Shown in pieces: positions 26,113-39,700 of a stretch of DNA of 64,000 nt. Each line of letters starts with the position of its first letter. Within the stretch, counting starts at the first letter, position 1. This stretch comes from Serilophus lunatus (lineage: Eukaryota > Chordata > Aves > Passeriformes > Eurylaimidae), in contig VXBA01001841.1 in NCBI GenBank assembly GCA_013399895.1, forward strand, positions 463,951 through 527,950, written 5' to 3'. Below the pieces are notes generated by a model that saw only the letters and a program-made list of their open reading frames with translations, had not been told where the DNA came from and searched no databases. The position numbers and the translations under genes were made by a program.

Positions 26113-26136
26113 GTATTTATTTATTTATTTATTTAA
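26113..26136. repeat. (ATTT)n short microsatellite
   Basis: About six uninterrupted ATTT units in AT-rich sequence. Nothing else is notable. Confidence 0.9.
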
Positions 26137-27356
26137 ACTTTGTTTTTTCAAGTTTTTTCAAAGTTTTTTTCTTGACTTGTAGTTTGGAATATTAAAAAGA
26201 TATTTTTTACTGAAACAGCATAACAAAATATACATCTCTTATTATGATGCAATTTCATGAAGGACAGACTAGAAGCTTAGAGTCTTCTTTTGCATAAGAA
26301 CTTCTTCTGTTTACTTAACAATATCGAGTATTATTCCATTTTGATGTTTATCAGTGAACAGAAGGCATTAGAAAGAAACTCATCTCTCTTAGAAATTTGC
26401 TTAACTTCTGTACCTGCAATTTCTCCAGAGAAAAACAGCTTCTACCCAACTTTTCCCACATAGCTTACACTTACTGTACCTTGACCTGAATAATGCATTA
26501 TAGCAGATGATAGATTTGTCACGGAGCTTTGTTTAGATTACATTTGAAGCTATTCAACTGTAAAATTAGTTTAAGAAAGAGTGAAGTTGATTTCTTTACA
26601 TGATTTAGTTGGCTTTTCTTTTTCTAACAACAAGGTCTATATTGCAACAAATGTATTAGCTTTCATTTCTGGAGAGAAAAATGGATTAGCCACCAGATGA
26701 AAATGGACAGTTTTGAATTCTGTAAAAAAACCCCAAACAACCCAAAATCTACAAACAAAAACCCCTGCACCAAAAACCAATACAAACCTTAATGACAACC
26801 CCCTGACTTGAATCTAAATGTCAAAACTGTTCTCCAAGAAATGGAATCATAGAAAGAGAAATGTATTCTGGAATGCATTTAAGGTAAAAATAAATAATAA
26901 TAGCCATAATGAAAGCACCCCATATCTATGCACACACTGATGGTCATTTTCAAATTCCAAAAATGCTGGCAAAGAATTTTCTCTCCTCAACCAGTGTCTC
27001 TATAGCCTTTTCTTAGAAGTGACCAAAACTGGATTTTTTTTTTTGACAAGACTTTTTACCACACTGTTAATTTCAATTTTTTTTTCTCCTGCCTCTCCTG
27101 TCTTTATGGCACGTCAGTAAAAGTTTTTTAAAGGAATAATTATCCTTAGACAAAACTCAGACCAGCACTGCAAGATGTTTAGTCAGTACAATGAAGGAGC
27201 ATGCACCAAAGAATGATCATACAGTGATTTTATAACACAGCACACGTAGGATGGTATTGGGACTTGGGAAAAGGTAGAAAAGAACAATGCATAGTTACTA
27301 TATATGCATAATATAATGGTATCAATAATGAATAAACAGGAAATGCAGCATAAATA

Positions 27357-27500
27357 GTCATAGAATTATAGAACAGTTTAGATTGGAAAGTAACTTTAAA
27401 GATTATCTCATTCCAGCCACCCCAGCACAGTAGGGTTTTTCAGGGCCACATCCAGCCTGGCCTTGAACACTTGCAGAGAATCCACAACTTCTCTGGACAT
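27357..27500 (-). mobile_element. CR1 LINE 3' fragment, short and old
   Basis: CATAGAATTATAGAACAGTTTAG, GGAAAGTAACTTTAAAGATTATC and CATCCAGCCTGGCCTTGAACAC follow the antisense CR1 3' end, so the copy is on the minus strand with its 3' end at the left. Only about 145 bp remain, and the match is diverged. It has the same orientation as the two copies at 11.5-12.8 kb. Confidence 0.85.
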
Positions 27501-30500
27501 ATTCAAGCAGAAAGACTGAAAAGCAAAACTGTGTAGTGTATTTTCATTGTGAATTGGATGAGAAAGCTGATGGAGTAGGAACACATGGCATAGTATTTCA
27601 TGGCATAGATGGCCTTTACTTTCTGAGGTTGATGTTCAACAGCACATGTCAAATGCGTCAAATCCTGATAAAAGTGGAAGAAAATTTCTTTTCTGGTGGC
27701 CGGAATTAACCCATCAAATAACCCAAAACCTAAAATAACCTCCATGGACATCAACTGTTATGTTATCATCAAAATTTTTAGCATTCTTCCAAGGCAGCAA
27801 GCTGTATATGTAGATGTACCCTTAGTTGGTACTTGTGGTCCATTGTAGCAAATAAACATAGGGAAAAAGCTAAGATCTCCAATGATTCCTATAACAGAGA
27901 TCACTGTTCATGAACAGTACTTTTATGACATTTGAACATAATTAGGTCACATAAAACTTTGAAAAATCTGAATTTATTTCAAGTATGGGGAAATTAAATC
28001 CAAAGCCTTGGATCTGAAAGTTGTTCGTAGATATCACAACATTATTGTCTGTGAACCTTGTAATACCAGGAACAGTTATTACTTCTTCATGAGCATCAAC
28101 TCAGATGAGTAGCTAGCTTTTATTATTTTTGATTTTTAATGATCTGGTTGAGCGTTTAGGGTGTGGATTGGCTTCATTGTCTTGAAAGATCACAGACTGC
28201 CTTTTCTAGATTAGTGCAGGCAGCTGGAATAATTAATATGAAGCAATGGCAGTCTAATTTAATATAAATGTTCCATTTTCTCTCAAGATTCCAGAGGAAT
28301 AAATGGATAATGTATTTTTTTATTTATCTATATTTCATGTGTATTATTTTTATAAAGTTTCAGTTCATGAGATCAGTACTTAAAAAACTAAATAAATGTT
28401 TCTACAAAGTCTAAATCAGAAAAAAAAATTAAACTACACATTCATGCAATGGTAAAACATGGATTCAGTGGCATATACTTGCTAACATCAAGTCTTCCTA
28501 CCTTCATCTCAAGAACTTTTTTTATAAGTATCCTTTCTTGCCTCTATGAGGGCACAAAACACACAGGTGGGTAAAAATCAAAGTGTAGTGAAGTACAGAA
28601 TCTCTAGGTTTGATTAAAGTGTGTAGTAAAGGAAGGTATCCATAAATATGTTAAATATCTCATGGGTTATATCAAGCCCAAAGATACCTGGCAAGCATTT
28701 GATATCAATGGTTAAAGATCAAAGTGACTTGCTTCTCTTTGTGGTTCTCTCCAGATGTACGATGGAGCTGTTGCTCAGAGTTGCTGTTTCAGTCTTCTCT
28801 TTTCTTTTTGGTGAAAGGAGGACTGACAAAGCAGGAGCATCTGCAGCAGGAACAGAAGAGGGTTTCGGTTTTCACAGATTTCCATCTGTGAGGAAAAGCA
28901 GCTGAAAATCTCAATAAGAAAAGACTTTGGGAAGAAGGTTGATGCTTGCCCGGGCTGGTAGGTACCTGATATGGGACATGTAAGATGAAGAGTTCAGAGT
29001 GCCAGGATGCACACCAACTTTTACTACCTTCTTTTACCAACATGTGTGACATATCCCATTAAAACCTGATTTCAGTATGAAAATCCTTGCAGTTTCACTT
29101 TACAGAACTTATCTTGAGGTATATGAAATATTGCTACAACCAATTTATGACAGTCTTTTAATTTTTTATTTTTTTTAAAGTATGCCAATTTTCTACAGAA
29201 AATGAAATATATACTGATTTTGTCTTGTCAAATGATGAGGATGGTTGCAGATGTGAGGTTTTGGGAAACTTTTTTTCAAAACCTCTTAATTTTCAACCTA
29301 TTAACATTGCTTTACTGTATTATCAAAATTCAGCCTGTTTATAATTCATAATTACAATATAATCCACCCCACTAATGCTTATATATAAAATTTGCTCAAT
29401 TAATACACAAGTATTGCATTCTCAGAGTTTTGCAAAAAACCCCCAAATTTTCAAAATCAGATAGTTTACATAAGTACATTAAAAGAAAAGCAAATCTTAA
29501 GTAATCTTTATTGTTTCAATGCCAAAAAAACCCCAAACTTATGTTTCAAAGATGTTTATCACAGTAAAGAGTATGCTTAAGAATAGACTGGTCTAGAAAA
29601 AGCACAACCCACAGAGTAGTATGTTGGTATGTATGTGTAACTGAAAGGTCTTGGCAATACTGGTGCATCATTTTGAACTGTTCCATTACATACTTCACTC
29701 TGGGCATACTTTCATACATGAATCCAAGTCTTGAGAAAAGACAATTCCTTCTAATCTGTATAATTCTATTAAAACTGAATTGAAATATATTTTTTTTCTA
29801 TAATACAAGGTTTAATCACAGAATTCTTTGCCCCAGAATGCCGTGTATGTCAAAGTGCATTTTAAAAATTATGAAATTAAATAATAGAATAAAATAGAAT
29901 AAAATTTAACCACGTGGCAAAGACAGCCTTCTAGCTCGGAAAAATCCCTGTCTGGGGTAGTTGAGGTGAGAGGCCAATAATATAGGAAATATCACTCCAC
30001 CCTGTTTTTATTCTCGCTTAAATAATCTTTATTAGTCAAATCATCATTATTAATCATTTCCAGAGATGGTATCCTATACTAAATGGATCAAGTTCAGCTG
30101 CAGATGACATCTCCTGGTAGGTCTGCCTAGCTTGGAATATGGAAAAGTTTCACTTTTTATAGCCACATTAGGGCAAGATACATCACATTCCCCGGCTATT
30201 TCATTAAAGAAGGGGTATTTCTTTGTTTCAACTCTACAGATGCTAAATGGCATTTTTTCGTTTTCAGTTAGAAAATAACAATTAGATTCATAAAAGACAT
30301 TTGTATGCTTTTCATCTCCTAAATTGTCCCATTGAAAGCTCACAGTTGAGGCACATATCCAGTATGCCTTGTGTTGCTATTAACAAACCTAAGACCATGA
30401 ATGACTTACTAGAATGGTGGTAATGTGTTACCGTGTACTTTCTCATCTTATTCAAACAATGAATTTTGATTCTGAGTATTTCCCTCATAAATATTTTGCC

Positions 30501-33500
30501 ATTGTTTGACGAATTTTCATAATTCTGTGTAAGTCTTTGGACAGGAGCAAGATCTTATCAAGTAGGAGGCCATCCTGATGTAAGACCCTGGAACACTGAC
30601 ATTTTGATGATCATAACACTGAATGGTGCATATAAACAGATTCGAGGATTTCATATATAATGAAAACCAATAAGGAACAATCTAAAAATATAGTAATTTG
30701 GAGAACTTCCTAGAGGCATCTGTTACTCTTAGTTACTCAGCTGGGGGAGAAAATTACAGGTAGGCATTAGCAATCACTCCATTTAGATAAGGTGGGTACA
30801 TAACATTTCGAGTGATGTATCTGTATATCCTCCCACTATATATGGCACATATATATATTGCTGTTCATTAAGTATCCCAGTAACAAATGCAGAATATTGC
30901 AGAGAAAGGGTATTTTTGTGGCATTTTTAGAAAACGAAATCTTTTTCTGAAATACTCTCATTTATGACTGCTAGAAAATTATTTGCATGAGTCATGAAGT
31001 TATGATCTTCTGGCTGACTGGAAAAGTTTGATTATTTGATAACTTTATCAAATGCTGCTAAAATCTTAGACAACAAATGCATTAGATAAGGTGAAAACCA
31101 GTGATATTTAAGGGGATTTAGGCCATAGGGATTGGATTTATACAAGAGAGATTTCCCTTGCTGTAATGATAGATATGAAACAGCTTGTATTCACACTCCT
31201 CAAGACAAATCCTATGACAGGCAGGGTTCATCTCCACTTCTTAATCCTAGTTGGCTCAGCAACTGTTCCACAAGCCTTTGCAGCTATCTAGGGGTGGTCT
31301 TGCATGAGATGCACAAAATATTGGACATTCTCTTCCTCTTTCCACTCTGTATTATAAGGATCTCTAGCAGAATTTGATATCCTTCCCAAACCTGTTTAAT
31401 TTGGAGTCCCATGTTTGTATGTTATCCTGTGCTACCTCTCTACTCTTTTTGCTGCTGTTGTTTAAGTGGACAGGTTAGCATCTTGACCACATCACTAGGT
31501 GTGCTGCTTCCTCCTCTGCCCTGGATACCTTCCAAAATATGAGGAAATCCTGCTTACAAGACCCTGGGACAGGGACATTTTGAGGATAGCCTCTAGGGAG
31601 AATGAGGTTGTGTGTGCACCTTTTCTATGCATTTCAAGCTCTGTGACAGGATCAGAAACATAATCAAAATTGAACATATCCTTCTATCCTTCTCTTAGAC
31701 CCTAATGCCAGCTGGAAAAAGGGTCACTGCTGACCCTCTGATGCTTGTCAGCCACAGCTTTCACTGGCTACTGTGAAATCACTCCTCCACAGGTCTGACT
31801 GCAGTAGAGGTTTGAAAAGCTCCACCAAACTGCTGACCTATGAGTAGAATTCACCGGCAATTTCTCCAGATGCCTTTCAGGTCTTTGGGCAACTCTTGTC
31901 ATCAGTGAGATTTACTTCCCATGTGGCATGGGAACTCAAATATTCTACCTATAAGGTCTCCCAGTGTATCAAGCAAGAAATCAGAGACTGCTGTGGAGGA
32001 GTTATAGATGAAATAACTAGCTGCCATGGCTCTGTGTTTGATGGGTGCTTCAAAATCCTACTTTTTACCATTCTGGCAAATTGGAGATTCTCCTATGACT
32101 GTGTACCAACCATTCTAGATTCTGAGAGAAAAAGCCACAAAGTGGGATAGCCACAGAGATGTATCTGAACATCAATTAGTTGTTTATGAGGTTGGTGGGA
32201 CAGAGAAGAGATACCAGAAAGTGATACCTTAGTCATTCCATAGTGGATTATTCATCTTTCAGGACTAAAGTAGGGAGAGCATGAAGGAAATATGAGGCAG
32301 ATGACAGGGTTGTGTTTGCTTCTTTACCAGGATGGTTCTTTGTAAAATGAGTAAACACTGTCTCAGACAGCTGAGACAAAATTCAGTGAATGACCATTTT
32401 TTTAATTATTTTTTTTTTAATCTCAGAAATAGTGTTACTGTGAAAGTAGTACTTTTTCTCTTACCTATGCAGAGGGGTTGCCTGGCACTTTATACTTTGC
32501 AGTGTTTGTAGATGTTTGTCTGTTCTTGATGTTCCTAAATGTATATGGCAGTGATTTATTGGTCTCACTTCCCGTTCTTGGACAACAAAATCCTGAGCTG
32601 TGATGCAGCTTTTTGTCATACAGACCAGTTCTCTGGATGTAGAGTCAGGTAAACTGGTGATGGGAGGCTGCAAGGCACAGTAGCTGTATAGCCTATGCCC
32701 TGCTTGTTTTAACCTGCTCCCTGTCATACTTTGTCTGCCCCCAAACCCAATCAGTATCCCCTGCCCCTTTCGTCCTTGCTCTCTATTCTGTCAGACGTAA
32801 GGAAAACTGTGCATTTGCTACAACAGCTTTCTTGTGATACTCCCAAAGGTCCTGCTCCAGTCGTGTATTCCAAGCTACACTAGACCTCTGGCTGGCAGTT
32901 GTCATTAACAAGCTTATCTTCAGGGAGTTTTGATGTTTGAGTTGACACTGTTGGCAACATGTTCCTACCCTGCAGCATCACGCAGTCCAGCCACTTGTGA
33001 AGCAGAGGTTTGATCCTGCCAAAGTCAAGGCTCCTGAGGCCTCTGCCTTCCCCACACAAATGGAGTCCAGTTTCCAAGTCCATTGTGAATCTAGGGAACC
33101 CCTTTTTGATGGTGCTGTTTGCTTCCTTTTTCAGGGAATCAGATGACCCGAATTATTGACTGCTGTTTGCAGTACAATTGTGGATCTACAGCACAGCACA
33201 AAAAACACAAGGTTTGTCATCCAGGGTGTCTGTGATGGCTGTGAATGTCAGAGAGCTGTCCCAAAGTGTAATGGTCCTAAACACATGGTCTGGATGGAGC
33301 AAACCACAAGACAACCTTGATCGTGGTGATGTTTCTGTTTGGAAGGAGTTTTTTTTTTTTCAGAAAACTTGCTTCAAACAACAGCCCAGGAGCAAAATAG
33401 CGTGCATGAGATTACCAGAGAAGTGGGACCAAAGACTGAAATGAGACATTAGCCAAATTGACAGTGAGACATGGCTATAATTTGGAGAATTTTGAAACCA

Positions 33501-33585
33501 ATATTTTCTATCTTCTATGAAAAGCACTTGCTGTAATCTTGTGCCTTCTCACACGGTACATTTTGCATAACAATAATAGAGATAA
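27501..33585. other. Non-coding stretch with a more GC-balanced part
   Basis: 27.5-31.1 kb is AT-rich and empty. From about 31.1 to 33.4 kb the base composition is more balanced, and several 60- to 90-codon frames occur on both strands (for example 31132-31377 +, 31896-32150 +, 32461-32727 -, 33178-33444 +). None shows a motif, signal peptide or repeated domain I can name. A roughly 40-bp segment at 30571-30610 recurs diverged near 31545-31585, which hints at a repeat family. A small hairpin (GTCTCAG/CTGAGAC) lies near 32361-32380. Confidence 0.45.
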
Positions 33586-33589
33586 TTAT

Positions 33590-33730
33590 GATAATTACAA
33601 TAAAAATTAATAATACTTGCCCTTTTTTCAGTAGCTTTTAAAGTGCTTTTCAACATTGACTAATTAAGTCTAACAATATCTTGTGAGGTGGGTAGCAGGT
33701 GTTTGCTCATCTCTCTGGATCATGTCACCC
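33590..33730 (-). mobile_element. Possible ancient MIR-type SINE relic
   Basis: The strings TAATAATACTTGCC, AAAGTGCTTTTCAACATTGACT, AATTAAGTCTAACAATATC and TTGTGAGGTGGGTAG follow, in the same order, the antisense 3' half of MIR-like core SINEs (a CTTT-ACA-ATT block, then CTCACAAC-like, then TGAGGTAGGTA). Such relics are shared across amniotes and are usually heavily diverged. The match is by eye over about 90 bp, so a chance or different ancient repeat is possible. Confidence 0.4.
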
Positions 33731-36700
33731 ACCATAGTAGTACAGCTGCTTCTACTTAAGTCTCATTGACTTCTAAATTATCATCATGGTTTTCAGGAGA
33801 TAATTTTCCCACATTTTCTGCATAGTGTGTTGAAAAGTGGAAGCCCTTTCTTACATGACTTCTATTTTGAGAACACTAGAAATTTGCGTGGAGAGGATTC
33901 ATGGCTAGACTCGTTATGGCTACATCCAGAACGATAGGAATGGGAGGCTGTGGGGCCATGTGAAACCAGGCATGCTTGACATGTGAAAAAGTGCAGAGCA
34001 TTTTGGAAGGGAGGCAAAAAGCCCCTAGACTGTGTATGAAAATAACTTCTCAGATCACTCATCTAGATAATGTTTAGTCACATGATCAAGTATTTTCATA
34101 CTTGCCTCTTAGAAAAAAAATTAATCCATGTTCCAATGATGCTTATTACATATAAAAGGAACAAAAAAATAAGGAGTCATAGGAAAAAAAGGTTTTAAGT
34201 TTCTTTATATCTCTTCTCTCCTTTTCACTTACCCACTTAAACATATTTGCACACACATGGTACATTTATTTTATTTTCAGATGTTAGATGAGAGATCATT
34301 CATATTGAGACAAACTAATCTGAAATGCAACCTGTTCCTTCTAATATTCATGGAATAATCTGGACTCTGCAGCAAAATAAAGAGTTTTGAAAGGGGTATG
34401 AAATGATAGATGCTTGATTAAATTTTTAAAGAGTACAGTGGAGGATGGAGAGTAAATTTTCTGAACAGTGTACAGAAGAAAACACAAATACAGTTATTAG
34501 TTTACAAGGTATGTGGGTGGTAAGCAATAACAGGATTCCTACACAGACATTTCTAATATACTGCTGCACAAACTTACACCCATGCATTCAATGAGTTTAG
34601 ACACTGAAAACTGGAATTAATCTCTCAGTTCTTATACACTATCACAAATATTGTTATTATTCATTTTCTTAAGTAGTACAGCATGATTTTTAAGAGCAGC
34701 GCCACTTAAAAGGCTGATTCTAACTCTAGTCGTCAGGAAATTAATGATGACACATAATACATCATGAACTTTGAATATGGACAGCATATTGAACCCATAT
34801 TATGCCAGATCAGGCAAGTATCTTCACCCAGGAGAACACTTGTGCATCTATCAAGTCAGAAAGCACCAAAATAAGAGTATATAAAAGAATGCTGTCCTGA
34901 ACAAGGAAATTTGAGCATTTACGTAAGATTTCTTCTAAATTGAGTGTTTATATGAGAAATTTTTCTTCTCCGTTTGAACTGCAAGTTGTAGGAAGAGCAA
35001 AGTACAAATCCTCCCATGAAACAGATACAAAGAAACAAAGGTGCTACTGGAATATTTGACTAATTTTGGATTACCACATTTCCAGAGATTATAGAAGACC
35101 AGACAGATAGCTAGCATCTAAAATGGGGAAAATGTATTGTATGATAACTGGCATATAGATGTAATGTTATATCAATAAATTGAGAAATGAAAAGACAAGT
35201 GTCTCTGACTAGTATTAACACAATCATTGGGATTAGGTATTAATAAATGTGATATTGATGAACTCCAGATCTCTACAATTTATTTACTTTTTCCGAATCC
35301 TATACATTGTATATCTTTACCAAAAATTCCAAAAAGGCCAAAAATGTCTGTATCTAAATAAATCTAGATTATGTACCTTTACTGGATTTTAAACATATCA
35401 TAAATTATTTAGCCTATTTAAAGCAATATCAAGTTTAGAATAAGTTATAATGCTAAAATTATATGTATTCTTGCTATATGTACTATGCAGTTAAAGCCTA
35501 ACAGAATGACACAGTAAAGTTGAAATTCATCCTGTTTTGGTGGTCTTCTAATTCATATTAGAAGAAAATGTGATGAGTGTTTTCTGCTGATTGCAGAATA
35601 AAGTACTTTTTACAGTTACATAATTGTAATAATACTGTTCACTACTTTTTAAGATGTCCATAGTAAAGAGCATCTGAAAACTGACTTCTTTTCTTCAGTG
35701 TGGCCCTAGTAAGGTATACTGATAGTCCACTCTCAGCAACTATGAACGCAGAGAAGTATTTTTTATTTAAAAATAAAAGTTATATAAGCAGAATTGTAAC
35801 TTCTGTCTTGGGTATCAGGAAGGTTTTTGAATTTAACTTAATTAGTCTTGCTGAAATTAGTTTTGATTTTTGGCACAAAGGCAGATTAAGATACAAGGGT
35901 TGCAATGATGCATTTTGCTAGTCCTTGAACTACAACAATTATAATTCAAGTTTAAAAAAATCCTGTTTATGCACATTCAAATAAAAAGTTTAGCAGCATA
36001 AGACCTTTCTGTTAGCATCAGCAAAAATATCTAATTTGGGATTCTATACTTTTTAGAAGTTTTTTACCTTCTTTAGGTTGTTGCTTGCAGAGCTTTGGGA
36101 GGCTTCTTTCCAGACATACCGTATTTTTGAGTCAATATGACATGTCTGAGATTTTCCCTTGTAGATAATACCCTTCCCTGTACAATAAATGGCCTGGGCA
36201 CTGATACGTGAAAATATCTCCTATCGGAACACCTCTTAAAGCATTTGCTTAATGTTCTGCATAGGAGTAGATTCAAGCATACGCTTATGAGCTTTCAGAA
36301 TTCAGGCTCGGTACCTAGCCCAGTACCTGAAAGAATAAAACTCCATGTGTCATTAACCTTCCTATCCTGCTCCCATAAAAAATAAGATCTAGCTGATCAA
36401 TTTAAATTGTGGTGACTGCCAAAAGATATAGAATGAGAAACGAAGCCAAAGGCAAGTTTAATGACAGAAACTCAATGTAAATCATGCAGGATTTTAGCAG
36501 AGTTATGATACATGCTGTCAGAGGAGATTGTAGCAATTATATTTTTAAGAGAGAACTGTAATATACTGGTTTAGTTAGTTGTTATATCCCCTTTAATAAA
36601 AGAAGTAATAGTTGCAATCCCTAATTCTTTAAAAAGTGTTAGAATGCAGGAACAGGAATATCGATATAGAAGGTGGAAATTTTAACATCAGTTATTTTGG

Positions 36701-39700
36701 TCTGTAAAAATTTTATGGTTTCTGCCTGAAACAACCACCTAGAGCTGTATTACACCTGTTTGAGCAAGCTGCTCTGGAATATGATTTCAGAAGTAATACT
36801 CAGCTAGGAAAACGGTAGGTCTAGTTTTAATCTCTTTTGCTTGCATTAGTTTGTCCAAATCAAATATATACAGTGTATACAGTTGTCTACCTTAAATGGC
36901 ATTTTAAATGTTTATTTACTCCTTTTTCTTGTCTTTGTTCTGATATTTCTGTTTATGAAATCATTCCTTTCTCTGTGTTTGCCTAATGTAAAAGCCATAT
37001 CCATTTCAGTCACATTTTATACTTTTCCTCACATCTTTCCCCATATTCTAGTGTATTTAATTGTCACTGGTGATAACTATGGCTATGATGTGTGAGGGCA
37101 GTAGTTGTTTTGCAGCACTCACAACTAGAAGGAGATATGTAAAGTACTAACTCAATGTTACTTAAGCAAAGAATAAATGTAAGGGCAATAGGTGCTGAAT
37201 TGTTTCTGGGGTAGCTTGTAATATAACCAAATAAAAGGTCTACATGTAATCCCTTCCTGTCAATTTGTGAGAAATCAGGAAGCCCAGAGAATCTTAACTT
37301 TTGCTTTCACCTCCTCTCATACCCCTTTAGTGTACAAGACTACCCATATTTGTTTTCTAGTTTCACCCTGAACCTATCATGAACTTCTTTTAAATTGCCT
37401 TACTTCTTTCAGCAACTTTTTATATTTATTTTCATTTTAGAGATCTCTATTTTGTTACAAAAAGTATCCAAAAAAAGGATCCAAACTGACAAAAGCCCCA
37501 CATTAAAAATTCATGTTCTTTGTCTTCAAGGCTGCTGTTACTTTGAAACTGGACTTTTGCTTATCTCACTCTGATAGGGAAAGCAGTTAGCCAAAGAAAG
37601 AATTTTAATAATAATAATTAACCAGATAGAACCACTTTCTTAGTGTCAAAGACAATGTTCCCTGATACAGCATCGTCTGGTCCTTTTGTTCTTTCTGTTT
37701 TAAATTTGTGAAAAGGAAAGCTAAATAGATTTATTACATGATTTAATGTGACAGTCTGTATGACAAAGCCATCTGCTTTTTATGTAATTACCACAGTATT
37801 AAGTTCAATATCTTGTACACAGCAAACTCAAGTTTTTTAGAAGGACTTCTAGACTTGATTGGAAATTATCATGACAGTGAAAATCCATAACTTTGCATGG
37901 AACTTTGTTCTGATGCATGACTATTCCGACACCAATTGTATGTATCAAATCTCTTATTTAAATGTGCCTAAGTCTAGTATCTGACCACAGCTTCTTTGCA
38001 TGACTGTTTAGTAGGAAAAAAGCTCATAGCTACCCATTGTTTTTCCTCAGCAAGTATTTATGATCAATCACAAGTCTTTTGATGTTGTCATCACTGATTT
38101 CTTTCATAAAAGTGTTTCAGATTGAGTTTTTTAAATTACATAAGTCATTTTTTTCACTTGTAATTTGTGTGATACACACTTCAGGTTTTAAATGTCTGTT
38201 TTAAAATCCAGGCAGGTGCAACTGGACATTGTCACCTTCATCACCATTATTTATGAATATAACATTAATGGATTAATTCTACTCATTGTTCAACTGTTCA
38301 TGCTTTTAAAGAATGTATTAGACTATAATTTTTACCAACACCTTTTGTTGCAATTTCTTTTTTAAGTTTTAAAATTGTGTTAAACCAGTTATTCCCTTTT
38401 AAATCTAACCCATTTTCAAAATACTTTGCTGAAAATATCATCCCACACCCCAAATAGTCTTTCTTTTTAAGAAAAAGATTTATAAAAATAATAAACTTTC
38501 TTGACTAGATTTGCCATACAAACTAATTCACAGCTCAAACTAGGTGCTGCTAGGTACAGTGTATCTGCCATAGAATGCTATAGTCCATAAGACTTTAGAA
38601 ATGTGTAATGTTCTTTCACATATATCTCCTCTGGATGCTCTGGAAAAAACATTTCTCCTAACAGTTATTATAAAAAGATATCTGAGGATTAACTCCATCT
38701 TTTCTTTAGTTCCTTTTTGGAGTTAAATTCTCTTCACAAATATGCCTATGTTTTTAGGCAATGTTACAGAAGTGGAAATGCATTTTACATTTCAGTGGTT
38801 TTACTAAAATTAGATCTAGTCCCTACTGCTGTTTCCATTTACTGCATGTAATGAACTTCCGTGTGATTTCTTGTGAGAAAAACTATAGCAATATACCCAA
38901 GACTCAGGGCATCTGGTCTGGAATCAGCCACAGATGGGTATGTATCAACCTTGACTGGGTTTTGTGCAATGCTGGAGAAGTGTACTTTATCCTGACTTGC
39001 ATTTCAGCCTTGTTATAACAGATAACAGCTCAACTAGCAGAGAGGAAAGTCTCTCTTGAGAAACATCCTTTATGCTATATAGAACATGAAAATCAACAAA
39101 CTTTGTACCAGTGCTTGACAATATACTGAAAATAACATTTTGTTCCTTGGGGAGGTCCTGAAAGCAAGAGCTAAATATGTCCTTAGAGTAAACTTCTTAC
39201 ATACTAGATCTCTGTCCTGCAGATCTAAATGTCTGCATAGAATTCGTGGTTATGGCTCTGCAAGTGGGAATATCACAGCAAGAGCAGCTTCTCTCTGGTA
39301 AAGTGGTGGAAGGGGAGGGCTATTACAAATTTGTTAATAGTTCTCAGCTAGCAGAAACTAACACCTCTTATAGCTCAAACTTTGTGCTTGTATGTAGCAG
39401 TTTTCTGTCATTCTGTATGTCTCATTAGAGACACCAATTCATCTGCATAATTCCTGGAATTTCCATGAGGTTTTTTCTAAGTGCATAGGTTCCCCTTCTC
39501 ACTGTATCTGTCATCTCTGTAATGGTAACTACAACCTACACCCCAGTGTATTTATATTGAACTGATAAACAAAACTTACACTGCAGAAAAACAGACCTTG
39601 AAGGAAACATAGTGTGGAATTATGACTTTTTGTCCAATCCAATTTTAATCTAGTTTTGATGCCAAATTACAATCAGAGCTGGGAAAACAATGTATACAAT

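Larger units (their letters stand above)
17022..27356. other. Long AT-rich non-coding stretch
   Basis: Ten kilobases without a recognisable gene or transposon. Small features are a GATGATGATG run near 17708, TAAA repeats near 20978, the G12 and ATTT arrays listed separately, and an A/C-rich patch at 26724-26780. The largest frame (22277-22588, minus, 103 codons) has no domain I recognise. One splice-like site occurs near 21456-21473 (T-rich tract then CAG), without convincing coding sequence after it. Confidence 0.5.
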
